From NCBI GenBank assembly GCA_041854955.1, contig JBHADF010000047.1, positions 1 through 64,000 on the forward strand: DNA of 64,000 bases. Direction: 5' to 3'. How positions within the stretch are numbered: position 1 is the first letter of the stretch; the number at the start of each line of letters is the position of its first letter. Below, one piece after another: positions 42,901-50,813 of the stretch. The stretch is from CAMENZ01 sp041854955. Its GTDB lineage: Bacteria > Bacillota > Clostridia > Peptostreptococcales > Anaerovoracaceae. The notes under the pieces are model-generated. The model made no database searches and had not been told where the DNA came from. It saw only the letters and a list, made by a program, of their open reading frames with translations. The position numbers and the translations under genes were made by a program.

Positions 42901-43386
42901 GAAGAAGCGCCTTTGTCCTCCTCTTTGCTGACTGTTATCATAGGCATGTTGGCTCAGGACGGCGATGCGATTTATTACGCATCCGGCACGGTGAAACGGA
43001 AGATAGGAACGGGCGAGATAGGGGCAGATATGATGAGGATGGCGGTAAAACAGCTGCTTTTCCATGAAGCTGTCAGCCCGGCCAAGCTGGTTCGCTTCCT
43101 TGAAAAAGAACCCGAGCTTTTACCTGTATGCTATGTAATGCTTACGGAATGTGTCCGCAAAGCCGGAGAACACACGGCTAAAGAGGGCCGACCGCCCCTA
43201 TGGGTCAACAGAGTTCTGGATATCTGCATTTACCACGGATGTTACCTAAAGGAGGCTGCCGAAAGAGGCTTGATTTCCGGTGAAGAGGGGAAATGGCAAG
43301 GCCTTGAGGAAATCGCCGCCTGCAAAGCAAAATCCACAGCAGTGGAAAAGGCGAAAATATTTTCGGAGTTTATAAAAGAAAGCTGA
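39994..43386 (+). CDS. Large helical protein of unknown function (1130 residues), partner of the SWIM protein
   Basis: I do not recognise a named family. The protein is rich in Lys, Glu, Leu and Ala and looks like a run of alpha-helical (HEAT/ARM-like) repeats over about 1-400 and 520-830. A charged low-complexity linker (about 830-850, KGKKEEREQ) follows, then a mixed strand region (about 865-970, SLRVEPFEKQGRKLLLFTL) and a final helical region. There are no P-loop, membrane helix or signal peptide. In several phyla SWIM proteins sit beside large repeat proteins and MoxR/vWA genes; here only the pair is seen. Start codon follows AAAGGAGG. Confidence 0.85.
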   Translation: MASKLEKAVEIYKSLGYEEKDFDHILELGIGTKEEQKIAKEGLKSGEWTEFKQLSPNSYGIVKVIDVDLSKLAIFAIRVGVDAARAANILGKSGKVALDAISQRGEKYALDFISKASSSRRRAWEHSSSVYGMLCVNLVHNMNLEIPQSVEYIKDWAVHAGVSMGVLKADRGYDEDFAPSRDEIKRRFGEHIEVGISNNAPATGPFSDVFLAGLKEGLITKKKAKESAFFALDMALRPGDRKAWMGILKEIGIDEGDILSKGEALIPLIALGETAVTETFAPVLIEKGREDILPDILIASTAGSAKKIKELVLRSALKRERPESCQALREWFSMLKTDKDKNIIKLAEKVEKAWNIETEEDENSQKNVHIQGLWQERPQLKGVPKFSLEEISFEALTELAAEISNRQAEVSDLLFEKFLASVNRMAYENPEETKLSLMGIKIDDRDFSILGNWARNKDIVNTLDGYSSFWVEGSDEVRRRNISELMHARNFNICSHIQEIPCILSTPSFEDLSITLKDLTDRLLKYKEEKKTSVLEPDLQLALTRLDVSSANEEDIRRLKDIKLRVKMPDGESLRKEDNSPVALGDVVADYLKDPYVEPDFDPERNSLWSVDIEMPKSLRHFPNRFSYNRDALFSVFPLWGDFALTCVRRDTEVYHGQGLILKQVAKRREPFPKGALMNLLAIHSYWSDENSADLIEATKEAWDRGLLVEGRADARYLSWRWKEFSNLARLADSMDQIARDGMLSLPWQAADDIISESLKAPRMFSGTAELAKFIEKYLDEVIFAVEKGIAKPEVLELKGIRGLAQKKGTSAAVETAKEIVAKTDSSGLFKKSVETGKAKGKKEEREQAIPVPEIPFDDVWKKPKEARPIIDDGVSLRVEPFEKQGRKLLLFTLMLPDKKDREYKVLINGWIYGLDNEGQTRATEVAIGEEFPKDDQKEVWIHWNTDEKRMEVSDFRDWRNNSNGPLKGEEAPLSSSLLTVIIGMLAQDGDAIYYASGTVKRKIGTGEIGADMMRMAVKQLLFHEAVSPAKLVRFLEKEPELLPVCYVMLTECVRKAGEHTAKEGRPPLWVNRVLDICIYHGCYLKEAAERGLISGEEGKWQGLEEIAACKAKSTAVEKAKIFSEFIKES

Positions 43387-43430
43387 GAAATAGTTTTTAG
43401 GAAAACAAATTATTGAGGAGGGATAATGGG

Positions 43431-43507
43431 ATGATTAAAAAAGCATATTAGCGGCCCTGCTTCTTTGCACTTTATTGATATTTTGCGGACTAAGCAACCT
43501 GTCATGA
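43431..43507 (+). pseudogene. Remnant of a lipoprotein signal peptide (frameshifted)
   Basis: After a good ribosome binding site (GAGGAGGG) an ATG at 43431 reads MIKKAY then stop. One extra A in the run of six As would give MIKKSILAALLLCTLLIFCG then LSNLS and a stop, a typical lipoprotein signal with a lipobox (LIFC). The reading ends by 43507, so only a fragment remains. This may be a decayed small lipoprotein gene or chance. Confidence 0.35.
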
Positions 43508-43515
43508 TATTTTCA

Positions 43516-43544
43516 TTGACAAGGGCAGGGTATTAGCATATAAT
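43516..43544 (+). promoter_or_regulatory. Consensus sigma-A promoter of rpmH-rnpA
   Basis: Perfect TTGACA (43516-43521) and perfect TATAAT (43539-43544) are 17 bases apart, about 65 bases before rpmH. It is the best promoter in the window and suits a ribosomal protein gene. Confidence 0.93.
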
Positions 43545-43609
43545 ATTCAAGCGTATGTGCTTAGTGTAATTTAGATTAGCACAATAAATATTTGGAAAGG
43601 AGTCTTACT

Positions 43610-43744
43610 ATGAAACAGACATATCAGCCTAAGAAAAGACAGAGAATGAAGGAACACGGCTTCAGAAAGAGAATGGCTACTAAGAACGGTAGAAATGTTT
43701 TGAAGAGAAGAAGAGCAAGAGGCAGAAAGCAGCTTACTGTTTAA
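43610..43744 (+). CDS. rpmH: Ribosomal protein bL34
   Basis: The 44-residue basic protein reads MKQTYQPKKRQRMKEHGF at the start and ends RGRKQLTV, the full bL34 sequence including the MATKNGRNVLKRRRARGRK core. It is a structural component of the 50S subunit. It is preceded by GGAAAGGAG and followed 31 bases later by rnpA. Confidence 0.97.
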   Translation: MKQTYQPKKRQRMKEHGFRKRMATKNGRNVLKRRRARGRKQLTV

Positions 43745-43775
43745 TTTCCTGTCGGTTTTAAGAAAGAAGCTAAAA

Positions 43776-44117
43776 ATGCTTAAAGAGAATGTTTTAAGAC
43801 GAAAAGAAGATTTTTCCTCCATTTATAATCGAGGAAAATCTGTTGGAGACAGATATGTGGTCCTGTTTTACAGGGAAAACGGTCTCGCCTATAACAGGAC
43901 AGGATTTTTAGCGAGTAAAAAAGTCGGAAACAGTGTGAAGAGAAACAGAGCCCGCCGGCTTATGAAAGAGAGCTATCGCCATTTGGAGGGAACCCTCCCT
44001 TTGGGGTACGATTTTATCATAATCGCCAGAAACACTATTTCAGACAGAAAATGCGCAGAGGTTGAAAGATCTCTAAGATCTGCATTTAAGAGAACCGGGG
44101 TAGTAGAAAAACGATGA
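43776..44117 (+). CDS. rnpA: Ribonuclease P protein component
   Basis: The 113-residue protein subunit of RNase P matures tRNA 5' ends with the RNA subunit. The RNR signature is KKVGNSVKRNRARRLMKES, with KEDFSSIYNRGKS at the N-terminus and YDFIIIAR. It overlaps yidD by 4 bases. Confidence 0.97.
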   Translation: MLKENVLRRKEDFSSIYNRGKSVGDRYVVLFYRENGLAYNRTGFLASKKVGNSVKRNRARRLMKESYRHLEGTLPLGYDFIIIARNTISDRKCAEVERSLRSAFKRTGVVEKR

Positions 44118-44323
44118 AAAGATTAATGATTTTGATGATAAGATTCTATCAGAGGTTTATTTCACCTTTATTTCCGCCAACCTGCCGGTTTTACCCTACC
44201 TGCTCCACTTATTTCATACAGGCTCTTGAAAAATACGGAGTTATAAAGGGTAGTTATTTAGGAATAAAACGAATTTCAAAGTGTCACCCCTGGCATAAGG
44301 GCGGTTATGACCCTTTGAAATAA
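44114..44323 (+). CDS. yidD: Membrane protein insertion efficiency factor YidD
   Basis: The 69-residue YidD/HlyA-family protein has the amphipathic N-terminal helix (LMILMIRFYQRFISPL), the cysteines in PTCRFYPTCSTY and the C-terminal KCHPWHKGGYDPL. It assists YidC-dependent insertion. Its start overlaps rnpA. Confidence 0.97.
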   Translation: MKRLMILMIRFYQRFISPLFPPTCRFYPTCSTYFIQALEKYGVIKGSYLGIKRISKCHPWHKGGYDPLK

Positions 44324-44336
44324 TGGAGGAAATTTA

Positions 44337-45035
44337 ATGGGAATATTAGCAACGCCATTAGGATATTTGCTGACTATGCTTTACGGTGTTACAGCCAATT
44401 ACGGTTTGGCAATCCTTTTCCTGACTTTAATCGTTATGCTTTGCCTGTATCCTTTTTATGCAAAGCAGATAAAGTCAACCCTTAAAATGGCGGAATTTCA
44501 GCCCAAGCAACAGGAAATTCAGCAAAAATACAAGGACGACCGTGCTTTGATGAATGAGAAGCTCATGGAGCTTTACCAAAAAGAAGGCGTTTCCATGTAC
44601 GGCGGCTGCCTTCCTGCCATAGTCCAGATGATAGTGGTTATGGGACTGTTCTCCCTTTTGAGAAACCCTATGGCGCACATGACTTCGGACGGAATGCTCT
44701 ATGCTATCCATGAATCCTTTCTTTGGATACCGGATTTAGCACAGCCCGATAAGTGGATTCTTCCTATTTTGGCAGCAGTGGCCACCTTCTTTTCATTCAG
44801 TAATTCACAGGCGACCCAGTCACCTATGAGCGGCCAGCAGGGAAAGATGATGACGGGAGCGATGAAGTTTTTCTTCCCTGTTATGATTCTTTGGATGGCC
44901 AGAAGCTATCCTGCAGGACTTGCCATATATTGGTTCGGCAGCCAGGTTATGAGAATTGTCTATAACGCAATATTTGCTCGCTGGAGAAAAAAGGCCGAAG
45001 CCGAAAAGGAAAAAGGAAAGAGAAAAAGAAAATAG
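44337..45035 (+). CDS. yidC: YidC/Oxa1-family membrane insertase
   Basis: The 232-residue insertase has five predicted membrane helices, a cytoplasmic hairpin (EFQPKQQEIQQKYKDDRALM and LYQKEGVSMYGGCLP) and a basic C-terminal tail. The first helix, YGLAILFLTLIVMLCLYPF, has Met34 where the conserved groove arginine normally stands (IVR in E. coli and Bacillus proteins). It has no lipoprotein signal at the N-terminus, unlike SpoIIIJ. Position between yidD and jag is standard. Confidence 0.93.
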   Translation: MGILATPLGYLLTMLYGVTANYGLAILFLTLIVMLCLYPFYAKQIKSTLKMAEFQPKQQEIQQKYKDDRALMNEKLMELYQKEGVSMYGGCLPAIVQMIVVMGLFSLLRNPMAHMTSDGMLYAIHESFLWIPDLAQPDKWILPILAAVATFFSFSNSQATQSPMSGQQGKMMTGAMKFFFPVMILWMARSYPAGLAIYWFGSQVMRIVYNAIFARWRKKAEAEKEKGKRKRK

Positions 45036-45071
45036 TACCGTACAGTTAGTACATTGGAGGAAAAAATAAAC

Positions 45072-45926
45072 ATGGATTTTTCTGAGAAATGGGGAACGGA
45101 TGTAGACACGGCTGTTAAATTAGCCCTGGAAGATCTGAAACTCTCCATAGATGAAGTAGATGTTGAAGTTCTCGAAGAACCTTCCCGCGGTTTTTTCGGA
45201 ATAGGCTCTAAGCTGGCTTTAGTAAGAGTTTCCAAGAAAAAAGCGCCTAAAAAGGAAGAGAAGGTTTTCGAAAAGCCTCAGCAAAAAGCGGAAGCACCGG
45301 TCAAGGCGGAGGTTAAGACCGAGTCTGCACCTGCCTTTGAAAGAGGAGAGAGAACAGAGTCAACGAAAAGACCTAAAGAGAAAAAAGAAAGACCCGAAAG
45401 AAAGCCTAAGAGAGAGAGATTTTCTTTCGAAGATAATATGGAACCGGTCATAGAAAGAGTTCCCGAAGAACAGCTTACGCCCTGTGAAGACCATGTGGCC
45501 CTTCGCTTCTTGGAGGAAGTTACAAAGGAAATGGGATTGGAGCTGGATATCACCGCAAAGGCCGGTGGGGAAACCATCTATGTGGACATTCAGGGAAAAG
45601 ACTCGGGAACCATAATAGGTAAGAGAGGACAGACCTTAGATGCTATCCAGTACCTTACCAGCTTGGTTGTAAACAAGGAAGAGGAAGGCTATACCAGAGT
45701 AGTGGTAGATGCCGAAAACTACAGACTTAAGAGAGAGAAAACTCTCGAAAGCCTGGCTCTCAGACTGGCCGGCAAGGTTGCCAGATCCAAGAGAAGCGTC
45801 AAGCTTGAGCCCATGAATCCCTATGAGAGAAAGGTGATTCATGCAACTCTTCAAAAGCACCCTCAGGTAGTTACCAGAAGTGAGGGTCAAGATCCATACA
45901 GAAGGGTCATAATAGAATTAAAGTAG
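45072..45926 (+). CDS. jag: RNA-binding protein Jag/KhpB
   Basis: The 284-residue protein has a Jag-N domain (about 1-55, ALEDLKLSIDEVDVEVLEEP then SRGFFGIG), a charged linker (Lys/Glu/Pro/Arg, about 55-130), a KH domain with the GKRGQTLDAIQYL motif and a C-terminal R3H domain (NPYERKVIHATLQ). It binds RNA and affects cell division and wall growth in Firmicutes. The start is the ATG at 45072 with GGAGG 11 bases upstream; the TTG at 45054 is part of that site. Confidence 0.94.
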   Translation: MDFSEKWGTDVDTAVKLALEDLKLSIDEVDVEVLEEPSRGFFGIGSKLALVRVSKKKAPKKEEKVFEKPQQKAEAPVKAEVKTESAPAFERGERTESTKRPKEKKERPERKPKRERFSFEDNMEPVIERVPEEQLTPCEDHVALRFLEEVTKEMGLELDITAKAGGETIYVDIQGKDSGTIIGKRGQTLDAIQYLTSLVVNKEEEGYTRVVVDAENYRLKREKTLESLALRLAGKVARSKRSVKLEPMNPYERKVIHATLQKHPQVVTRSEGQDPYRRVIIELK

Positions 45927-45939
45927 TTTAATATTGATG

Positions 45940-45957
45940 GCCCGCTTTTTAGCGGGC
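45940..45957 (+). terminator. Short hairpin between jag and mnmE
   Basis: GCCCGCT and AGCGGGC pair with a 4-base loop, followed by TGTTTTGC. It may be a weak terminator or attenuator; mnmE begins 21 bases later. Confidence 0.65.
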
Positions 45958-45978
45958 TGTTTTGCTAAAGGAAGAATC

Positions 45979-47346
45979 ATGAGAGAAGAAACCATAGCTG
46001 CCATAGCCACTCCTCCGGGAGAGGGAGGCATAGGTATAGTGAGAATAAGCGGAGACAGGGCCAAGGAGATTTTGGATAAAATTTTTGACGGAAAAGACAG
46101 GCTGGCTGTCAACAGACTGACCTACGGACATATCACAGATAATTTTACCGGAAAGCTCATCGACGAGGTCATGGCCGTATATATGAAAGCTCCTCACTCC
46201 TATACGGCAGAGGATGTGGCGGAAATACAGTGTCACGGCGGTATGATGTCCCTCAGAGAGATTTTGAACCTTACCTACAAAAACGGAGCAGTCCCCGCAG
46301 AACCGGGAGAGTTTACTAAGAGAGCCTTTTTAAACGGCCGTCTCGACCTTTCCCAGGCGGAAGCTGTCATAGACTTGATACGTGCAAAATCCCCCAAGAG
46401 CTTTAATGTGGCCTTAGACCAGCTGGAAGGTAAGTTTTCCCTGAAAATCAAAGAGCTGCGGGGAGAACTGGTGGAAAATCTGGTAAATCTGGCAGTGAAT
46501 ATCGACTATCCCGACGAGGATATAGAGGTAATGACCTATGAAAAGCTCATAGAGGGGCTGTCTCATGTAAGGGAAGGCATCAGCCAAATGTTGAAAACCG
46601 CCCATACAGGAAGGATTTTGCAGGAGGGCCTTAAGGTGTCCATCATAGGAAAGCCCAATGTGGGAAAATCCTCTCTTATGAACGCATTGCTTAAGGATAC
46701 AAGAGCTATAGTCACGGAAATCCCCGGCACCACCAGAGATACTATCGAAGAGGCAATGACCATAAGAGGTATTCCCGTCAGGCTCATAGATACGGCTGGC
46801 ATACGGGAGACCGAAGATATAATCGAGAAAATCGGTATAGAAAGGAGCAAAGAGGCTTTCAACAAGGCCGACATCGTAATTTTTATGGTGGACAACAACA
46901 GGGCCTTGGACGGAGAGGACTTTGAAATCCTTGAAAAGGTGGAAGATAGAACGGTTATAGCCATTATAAACAAGACAGATTTGGAAAGCAGGCTGGACAG
47001 ACAGGCTTTGGAAAAGGCCATGGGAGGCGGTGTCATTTTAGAAATGTCCCTCTCCGAGGATAAGGGCGTTGAGCTTCTGGAGGAAGAAGTGGAAAAGCTG
47101 GTCTACGGAGGCAAGGTCAGAAGCGACGACAGTCTTATGGTGACAAACCTGAGACACGAAAGGCTTTTAATCGAAGCGGAGCATGCTCTGGAGGATGCCC
47201 TTGAAATGGCCAAGGCCTCAGAACCATTGGAACTGGTGGAGATAGATGTAAACAGAGCCTATGAGCTCTTAGGCTCCATCATCGGCGAGACAGTGGAGGA
47301 AAATATAATAGATGAGATTTTCGCCAGATTTTGTCTGGGAAAATAA
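45979..47346 (+). CDS. mnmE: tRNA modification GTPase MnmE
   Basis: The 455-residue protein has an N-terminal formyl-THF-binding domain (MREETIAAIATPPGEGGIGI), a helical region, and an inserted G domain with GKPNVGKSS, DTAGIRET and NKTD. It ends in the catalytic Cys of FCLGK. With MnmG it makes the carboxymethylaminomethyl group on U34 of tRNAs. The start at 45979 follows AAAGGAAG; a longer frame from 45934 spans the hairpin and is less likely. Confidence 0.97.
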   Translation: MREETIAAIATPPGEGGIGIVRISGDRAKEILDKIFDGKDRLAVNRLTYGHITDNFTGKLIDEVMAVYMKAPHSYTAEDVAEIQCHGGMMSLREILNLTYKNGAVPAEPGEFTKRAFLNGRLDLSQAEAVIDLIRAKSPKSFNVALDQLEGKFSLKIKELRGELVENLVNLAVNIDYPDEDIEVMTYEKLIEGLSHVREGISQMLKTAHTGRILQEGLKVSIIGKPNVGKSSLMNALLKDTRAIVTEIPGTTRDTIEEAMTIRGIPVRLIDTAGIRETEDIIEKIGIERSKEAFNKADIVIFMVDNNRALDGEDFEILEKVEDRTVIAIINKTDLESRLDRQALEKAMGGGVILEMSLSEDKGVELLEEEVEKLVYGGKVRSDDSLMVTNLRHERLLIEAEHALEDALEMAKASEPLELVEIDVNRAYELLGSIIGETVEENIIDEIFARFCLGK

Positions 47347-47373
47347 GAGACTTTAAGAACATCGAGGTTTAGA

Positions 47374-49275
47374 ATGAAGCATATATTCATGGACGAATAC
47401 GATATAATCGTGGTAGGAGCAGGTCATGCAGGCTGTGAAGCCGCATTGGCCGCAGCGCGTATGGGGAAGAAGACCCTCATGTTTTCCATGAACCTGGAGG
47501 CTATCGCCATGATGGCCTGCAACCCATCCATAGGAGGCACCGGAAAGGGTCATCTGGTCAGAGAAATCGATGCCTTAGGCGGAGAGATGGGAAAGAACAT
47601 AGATAAGACCTTCATACAGATGAAGATGCTGAACACGGCCAAAGGGCCGGCAGTTCATTCCCTGCGAGCACAGGCGGACAAGGAAAAGTACCACAGGGAG
47701 ATGAAAAGGACCATTGAGGAGCAGGAAAATTTGGACATGCTCCAAGGTGAGGTGGTGGACCTTATGGTGGAGGAGGGAAAGGTATGCGGAGTCATAACCA
47801 AGACCCACACCGCCTACGGAGCAAAGGCTGTCATCTTGGCTACGGGAACCTTTTTAAGAGGAAAGATTTTCATAGGGGACAGCGCCTACTTTAGCGGCCC
47901 CAACGGTTTGGCACCCTCCATGGAGCTGGCGGAAAACCTGAAGGAAAAGGGAATGAAGATGCGCAGGTTCAAGACGGGAACTCCTGCTCGCTGCTTGGCG
48001 TCTACCCTCGACTATTCCAGAATGGAGCCCCAGGAGGGAGATAAAGAAGTGGTTCCCTTCTCCTTTTTAAATGACGAGATAGGAGAGAATAAGGCTCTCT
48101 GCTGGCTGACCTATACTAATGAGAGAACCCATGATGTCATAAGAAGGAACTTTCACCGGTCCGCCCTCTTCGGCGGACAAATTGAGGGTATCGGGCCCCG
48201 CTACTGCCCTTCCATAGAGGACAAGGTGAACAGATTTGCCGATAAGGAAAGACATCAGCTATTCATAGAGCCGGAGGGCTTGGATACGGAAGAAATGTAT
48301 ATACAGGGCATGTCCTCCAGCCTCCCTGAGGATGTGCAGAGAGATTTCTATAAGACTATTCCCGGACTTGAAAATCTTAAGATAGTCAGACCTGCCTATG
48401 CCATCGAGTATGACTGCATCGATCCTCAGGATTTAAAGCTGAGTTTGGAATACAGGCATATAGAAAACCTTTTCTGTGCCGGACAGTTTAACGGAAGCTC
48501 CGGCTATGAGGAGGCCGCTGCTCAGGGACTTATGGCGGGAATTAACGCCGTTCTCAAGATTTCCGGCAAAAATCCATTTGTTTTGGGAAGAGACGAGGCT
48601 TATATTGGCGTTCTGCTGGACGATTTAGTGACTAAAGGTACTAATGAACCTTACAGAATAATGACGTCCAGAGCGGAATATAGGCTCCTTCTCCGTCAGG
48701 ACAACGCAGATTTGCGCCTTACCGAGAAGGCTTATGTACTGGGACTGGCCACGGAAGACAGATATAAAATATATACGGCGAAAAAAGAGGCTGTGGAAAA
48801 GGAAATCACGAGACTGAAAGAAAAGAGCTTTTCACCTAAGGAGATAAACGAGTTCCTTCTCAGCCATGGAACCTCCCCGGTGGAAGGGCGGATTACTATG
48901 GCCGAGCTTTTAAAGAGGCCCCAAATAAGCTATAAAGATACATCGGTAATAGACGATGAAATGAGACCTGCACTGGGATATCACGAGATAACTCAGCTGG
49001 AGGTTCAGATAAAATACGAGGGCTATATACAGAAGCAGCTCCAGCAGATAGCAAAATATAAGAAGCTGGAGGACAAGGCTTTACCACAGGATTTAGACTA
49101 TGCTCAGGTTACGGGACTTAGAATCGAGGCCATGCAAAAGCTGAACAGGATAAAGCCGGAGTCCATGGGACAGGCATCCAGAATTTCAGGTGTCTCCCCT
49201 GCCGATATCAATGTGCTCACCGTCTATATGGAGAAAAAGAGAAGAGAAAAGCGAGATGGAAAAGATAGATCCTAA
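47374..49275 (+). CDS. mnmG: tRNA uridine-5-carboxymethylaminomethyl synthase MnmG
   Basis: The 633-residue FAD enzyme has the dinucleotide-binding motif VVGAGHAGCEAALAAAR, the GidA signatures CNPSIGGTGKGHLVREIDAL and YEEAAAQGLMAGINA, and the C-terminal helical domain that binds MnmE. It partners the gene just upstream, and overlaps rsmG by 20 bases. Confidence 0.98.
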   Translation: MKHIFMDEYDIIVVGAGHAGCEAALAAARMGKKTLMFSMNLEAIAMMACNPSIGGTGKGHLVREIDALGGEMGKNIDKTFIQMKMLNTAKGPAVHSLRAQADKEKYHREMKRTIEEQENLDMLQGEVVDLMVEEGKVCGVITKTHTAYGAKAVILATGTFLRGKIFIGDSAYFSGPNGLAPSMELAENLKEKGMKMRRFKTGTPARCLASTLDYSRMEPQEGDKEVVPFSFLNDEIGENKALCWLTYTNERTHDVIRRNFHRSALFGGQIEGIGPRYCPSIEDKVNRFADKERHQLFIEPEGLDTEEMYIQGMSSSLPEDVQRDFYKTIPGLENLKIVRPAYAIEYDCIDPQDLKLSLEYRHIENLFCAGQFNGSSGYEEAAAQGLMAGINAVLKISGKNPFVLGRDEAYIGVLLDDLVTKGTNEPYRIMTSRAEYRLLLRQDNADLRLTEKAYVLGLATEDRYKIYTAKKEAVEKEITRLKEKSFSPKEINEFLLSHGTSPVEGRITMAELLKRPQISYKDTSVIDDEMRPALGYHEITQLEVQIKYEGYIQKQLQQIAKYKKLEDKALPQDLDYAQVTGLRIEAMQKLNRIKPESMGQASRISGVSPADINVLTVYMEKKRREKRDGKDRS

Positions 49276-49918
49276 ATTTGAAAAATATATGGAAGGTATA
49301 TTGAGCTATAACGAGCACATAAACCTTACAGCCATAACCGACAGGGAAGAATTCATAGTGAAGCATTATCTGGACTCCCTTCTCTGTACCGACTTTCCCG
49401 AGTACGAGCAAGCAGAGAAAATTATAGATGTAGGCACGGGAGCGGGCTTTCCGGGAGTGCCTCTTGCCATCCGGTCTCCGGAGAAAAGCTTTGTTCTCAT
49501 GGATTCCCTGAAAAAGAGGCTTAAGATAGTAGATGAGCTTTGCGGTGAGGCGGGTATTACTAATGTTACCACTCTCCACGGCAGGGCAGAGGACTTATCC
49601 CATGGTAAGGCTCACAGAGAAAAATACGATCTCTCCGTGTCCAGGGCTGTGGCCAGACTCTCCGTTTTAGCAGAGTACTGCCTACCCTTTATAAAAGTAG
49701 GAGGCTACCTGCTGGCCTACAAAGGTCCTGAGGCGGAGAAAGAGCTTAAGGAAGCCGAGAAGGCCATTGCCTTACTGGGAGGGAAAGGCGTTGCCATCCG
49801 AAAAGGAAAGCTGGAGGAATACGGCATAGATCACAATATAATAGTTATAGAGAAAATTTCTCCCACCCCTGCCAAGTATCCAAGAAAGGCGGGAACCCCT
49901 GCAAAAGAGCCACTTTAG
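49256..49918 (+). CDS. rsmG: 16S rRNA (guanine527-N7)-methyltransferase RsmG
   Basis: The 220-residue SAM methyltransferase has the GidB signature IIDVGTGAGFPGVPLAIRSP near residue 60, and SVSRAVARLSVLAEYCLPF. It modifies the 530 loop of 16S rRNA; loss confers low-level streptomycin resistance in other bacteria. The start at 49256 is inside the end of mnmG. A frame from 49190 would overlap mnmG by 86 bases and does not match the family start. Confidence 0.96.
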   Translation: MEKIDPKFEKYMEGILSYNEHINLTAITDREEFIVKHYLDSLLCTDFPEYEQAEKIIDVGTGAGFPGVPLAIRSPEKSFVLMDSLKKRLKIVDELCGEAGITNVTTLHGRAEDLSHGKAHREKYDLSVSRAVARLSVLAEYCLPFIKVGGYLLAYKGPEAEKELKEAEKAIALLGGKGVAIRKGKLEEYGIDHNIIVIEKISPTPAKYPRKAGTPAKEPL

Positions 49919-49945
49919 CAAAATCTAAAAATCAAATTATCGAAG

Positions 49946-49971
49946 ATGTTTCACGTGAAACATCTTTTTTT
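49946..49971 (+). terminator. Terminator whose stem is a parS site
   Basis: The 22-base palindrome around the parS sequence is followed by TTTTTTTG, so RNA from rsmG would form an 11-bp stem and T tail. Confidence 0.75.
49947..49962. other. parS: parS centromere site (perfect)
   Basis: TGTTTCACGTGAAACA is the full 16-base parS consensus bound by ParB/Spo0J. It lies 80 bases upstream of soj-parB and about 13 kb from oriC, within the normal range. Confidence 0.97.
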
Positions 49972-50041
49972 GTAAAGAAGTATAGAAAAAAAATCTATAA
50001 TGATATATAATGTATCTATGTAAAGAACAGGAGGGAATATT

Positions 50042-50812
50042 GTGGGAAAAGCAATAGCAATTTTCAATCAAAAAGGTGGAGTAGGAAAGACCACAACTAA
50101 CATAAATCTGGCAGCTTGTTTGGCTCTCAGGGGAAAGCGAGTACTCATACTGGACATAGACCCTCAGGGCAACACTACCAGCGGTATCGGAGTTTCCAAG
50201 AGGACCTTGAAGAACACCATATACAACATTCTCATAGACAAGGAATACGATCCGAGAAAGGCCATAACAAAGACTAAAATACCAAACTTGGATCTTATAC
50301 CGGCCAGCGTAGACCTGGCAGGAGCCGAGGTGGAGCTGGTAGCCATAGAAGGCAGGGAAAGAGCCTTAAAGAAGGGCTTGGATAAGATAAAGGGTGATTA
50401 TGACTACATCTTTATAGACTGTCCACCCTCACTGGGCCTTTTAACCATCAACTCGCTGACGGCTGTTGACAGTGTTTTAATACCCATACAATGCGAGTTC
50501 TATGCTTTGGAGGGAGTGAGCCAGCTGGTGAGCACCATCGAGCTGGTAAAGAAGAGCTTAAATCCAAATCTTGAAATACAGGGCGTAATTCTTAGCATGT
50601 TTGACGGCAGGACAAACCTGTCAGCTCAGGTAGTGCAAGAGGTTAAGAGATATTTCGGAGGCAAGGTATATGCTACCGTAATCCCCAGAAATGTGCGACT
50701 GGCAGAGGCTCCCAGCTATGGAATGCCTATTACGGAGTATGACCCTAAATCCAGAGGTGCGGAGGCATATATGGATTTTGCGGAAGAATTCTTGGATTTG
50801 GAGGAGAACTGA
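50042..50812 (+). CDS. soj: Chromosome partitioning ATPase Soj/ParA
   Basis: The 256-residue deviant-Walker ATPase has KGGVGKTTTNINLAACLA, LDIDPQGNTTSG and DCPPSLGLLT. With ParB and parS it moves origins apart and in Bacillus also modulates DnaA. The start is GTG at 50042, supported by AGGAGGG at 6 bases; no ATG fits. It is followed by parB after one base. Confidence 0.97.
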   Translation: MGKAIAIFNQKGGVGKTTTNINLAACLALRGKRVLILDIDPQGNTTSGIGVSKRTLKNTIYNILIDKEYDPRKAITKTKIPNLDLIPASVDLAGAEVELVAIEGRERALKKGLDKIKGDYDYIFIDCPPSLGLLTINSLTAVDSVLIPIQCEFYALEGVSQLVSTIELVKKSLNPNLEIQGVILSMFDGRTNLSAQVVQEVKRYFGGKVYATVIPRNVRLAEAPSYGMPITEYDPKSRGAEAYMDFAEEFLDLEEN

Positions 50813-50813
50813 T

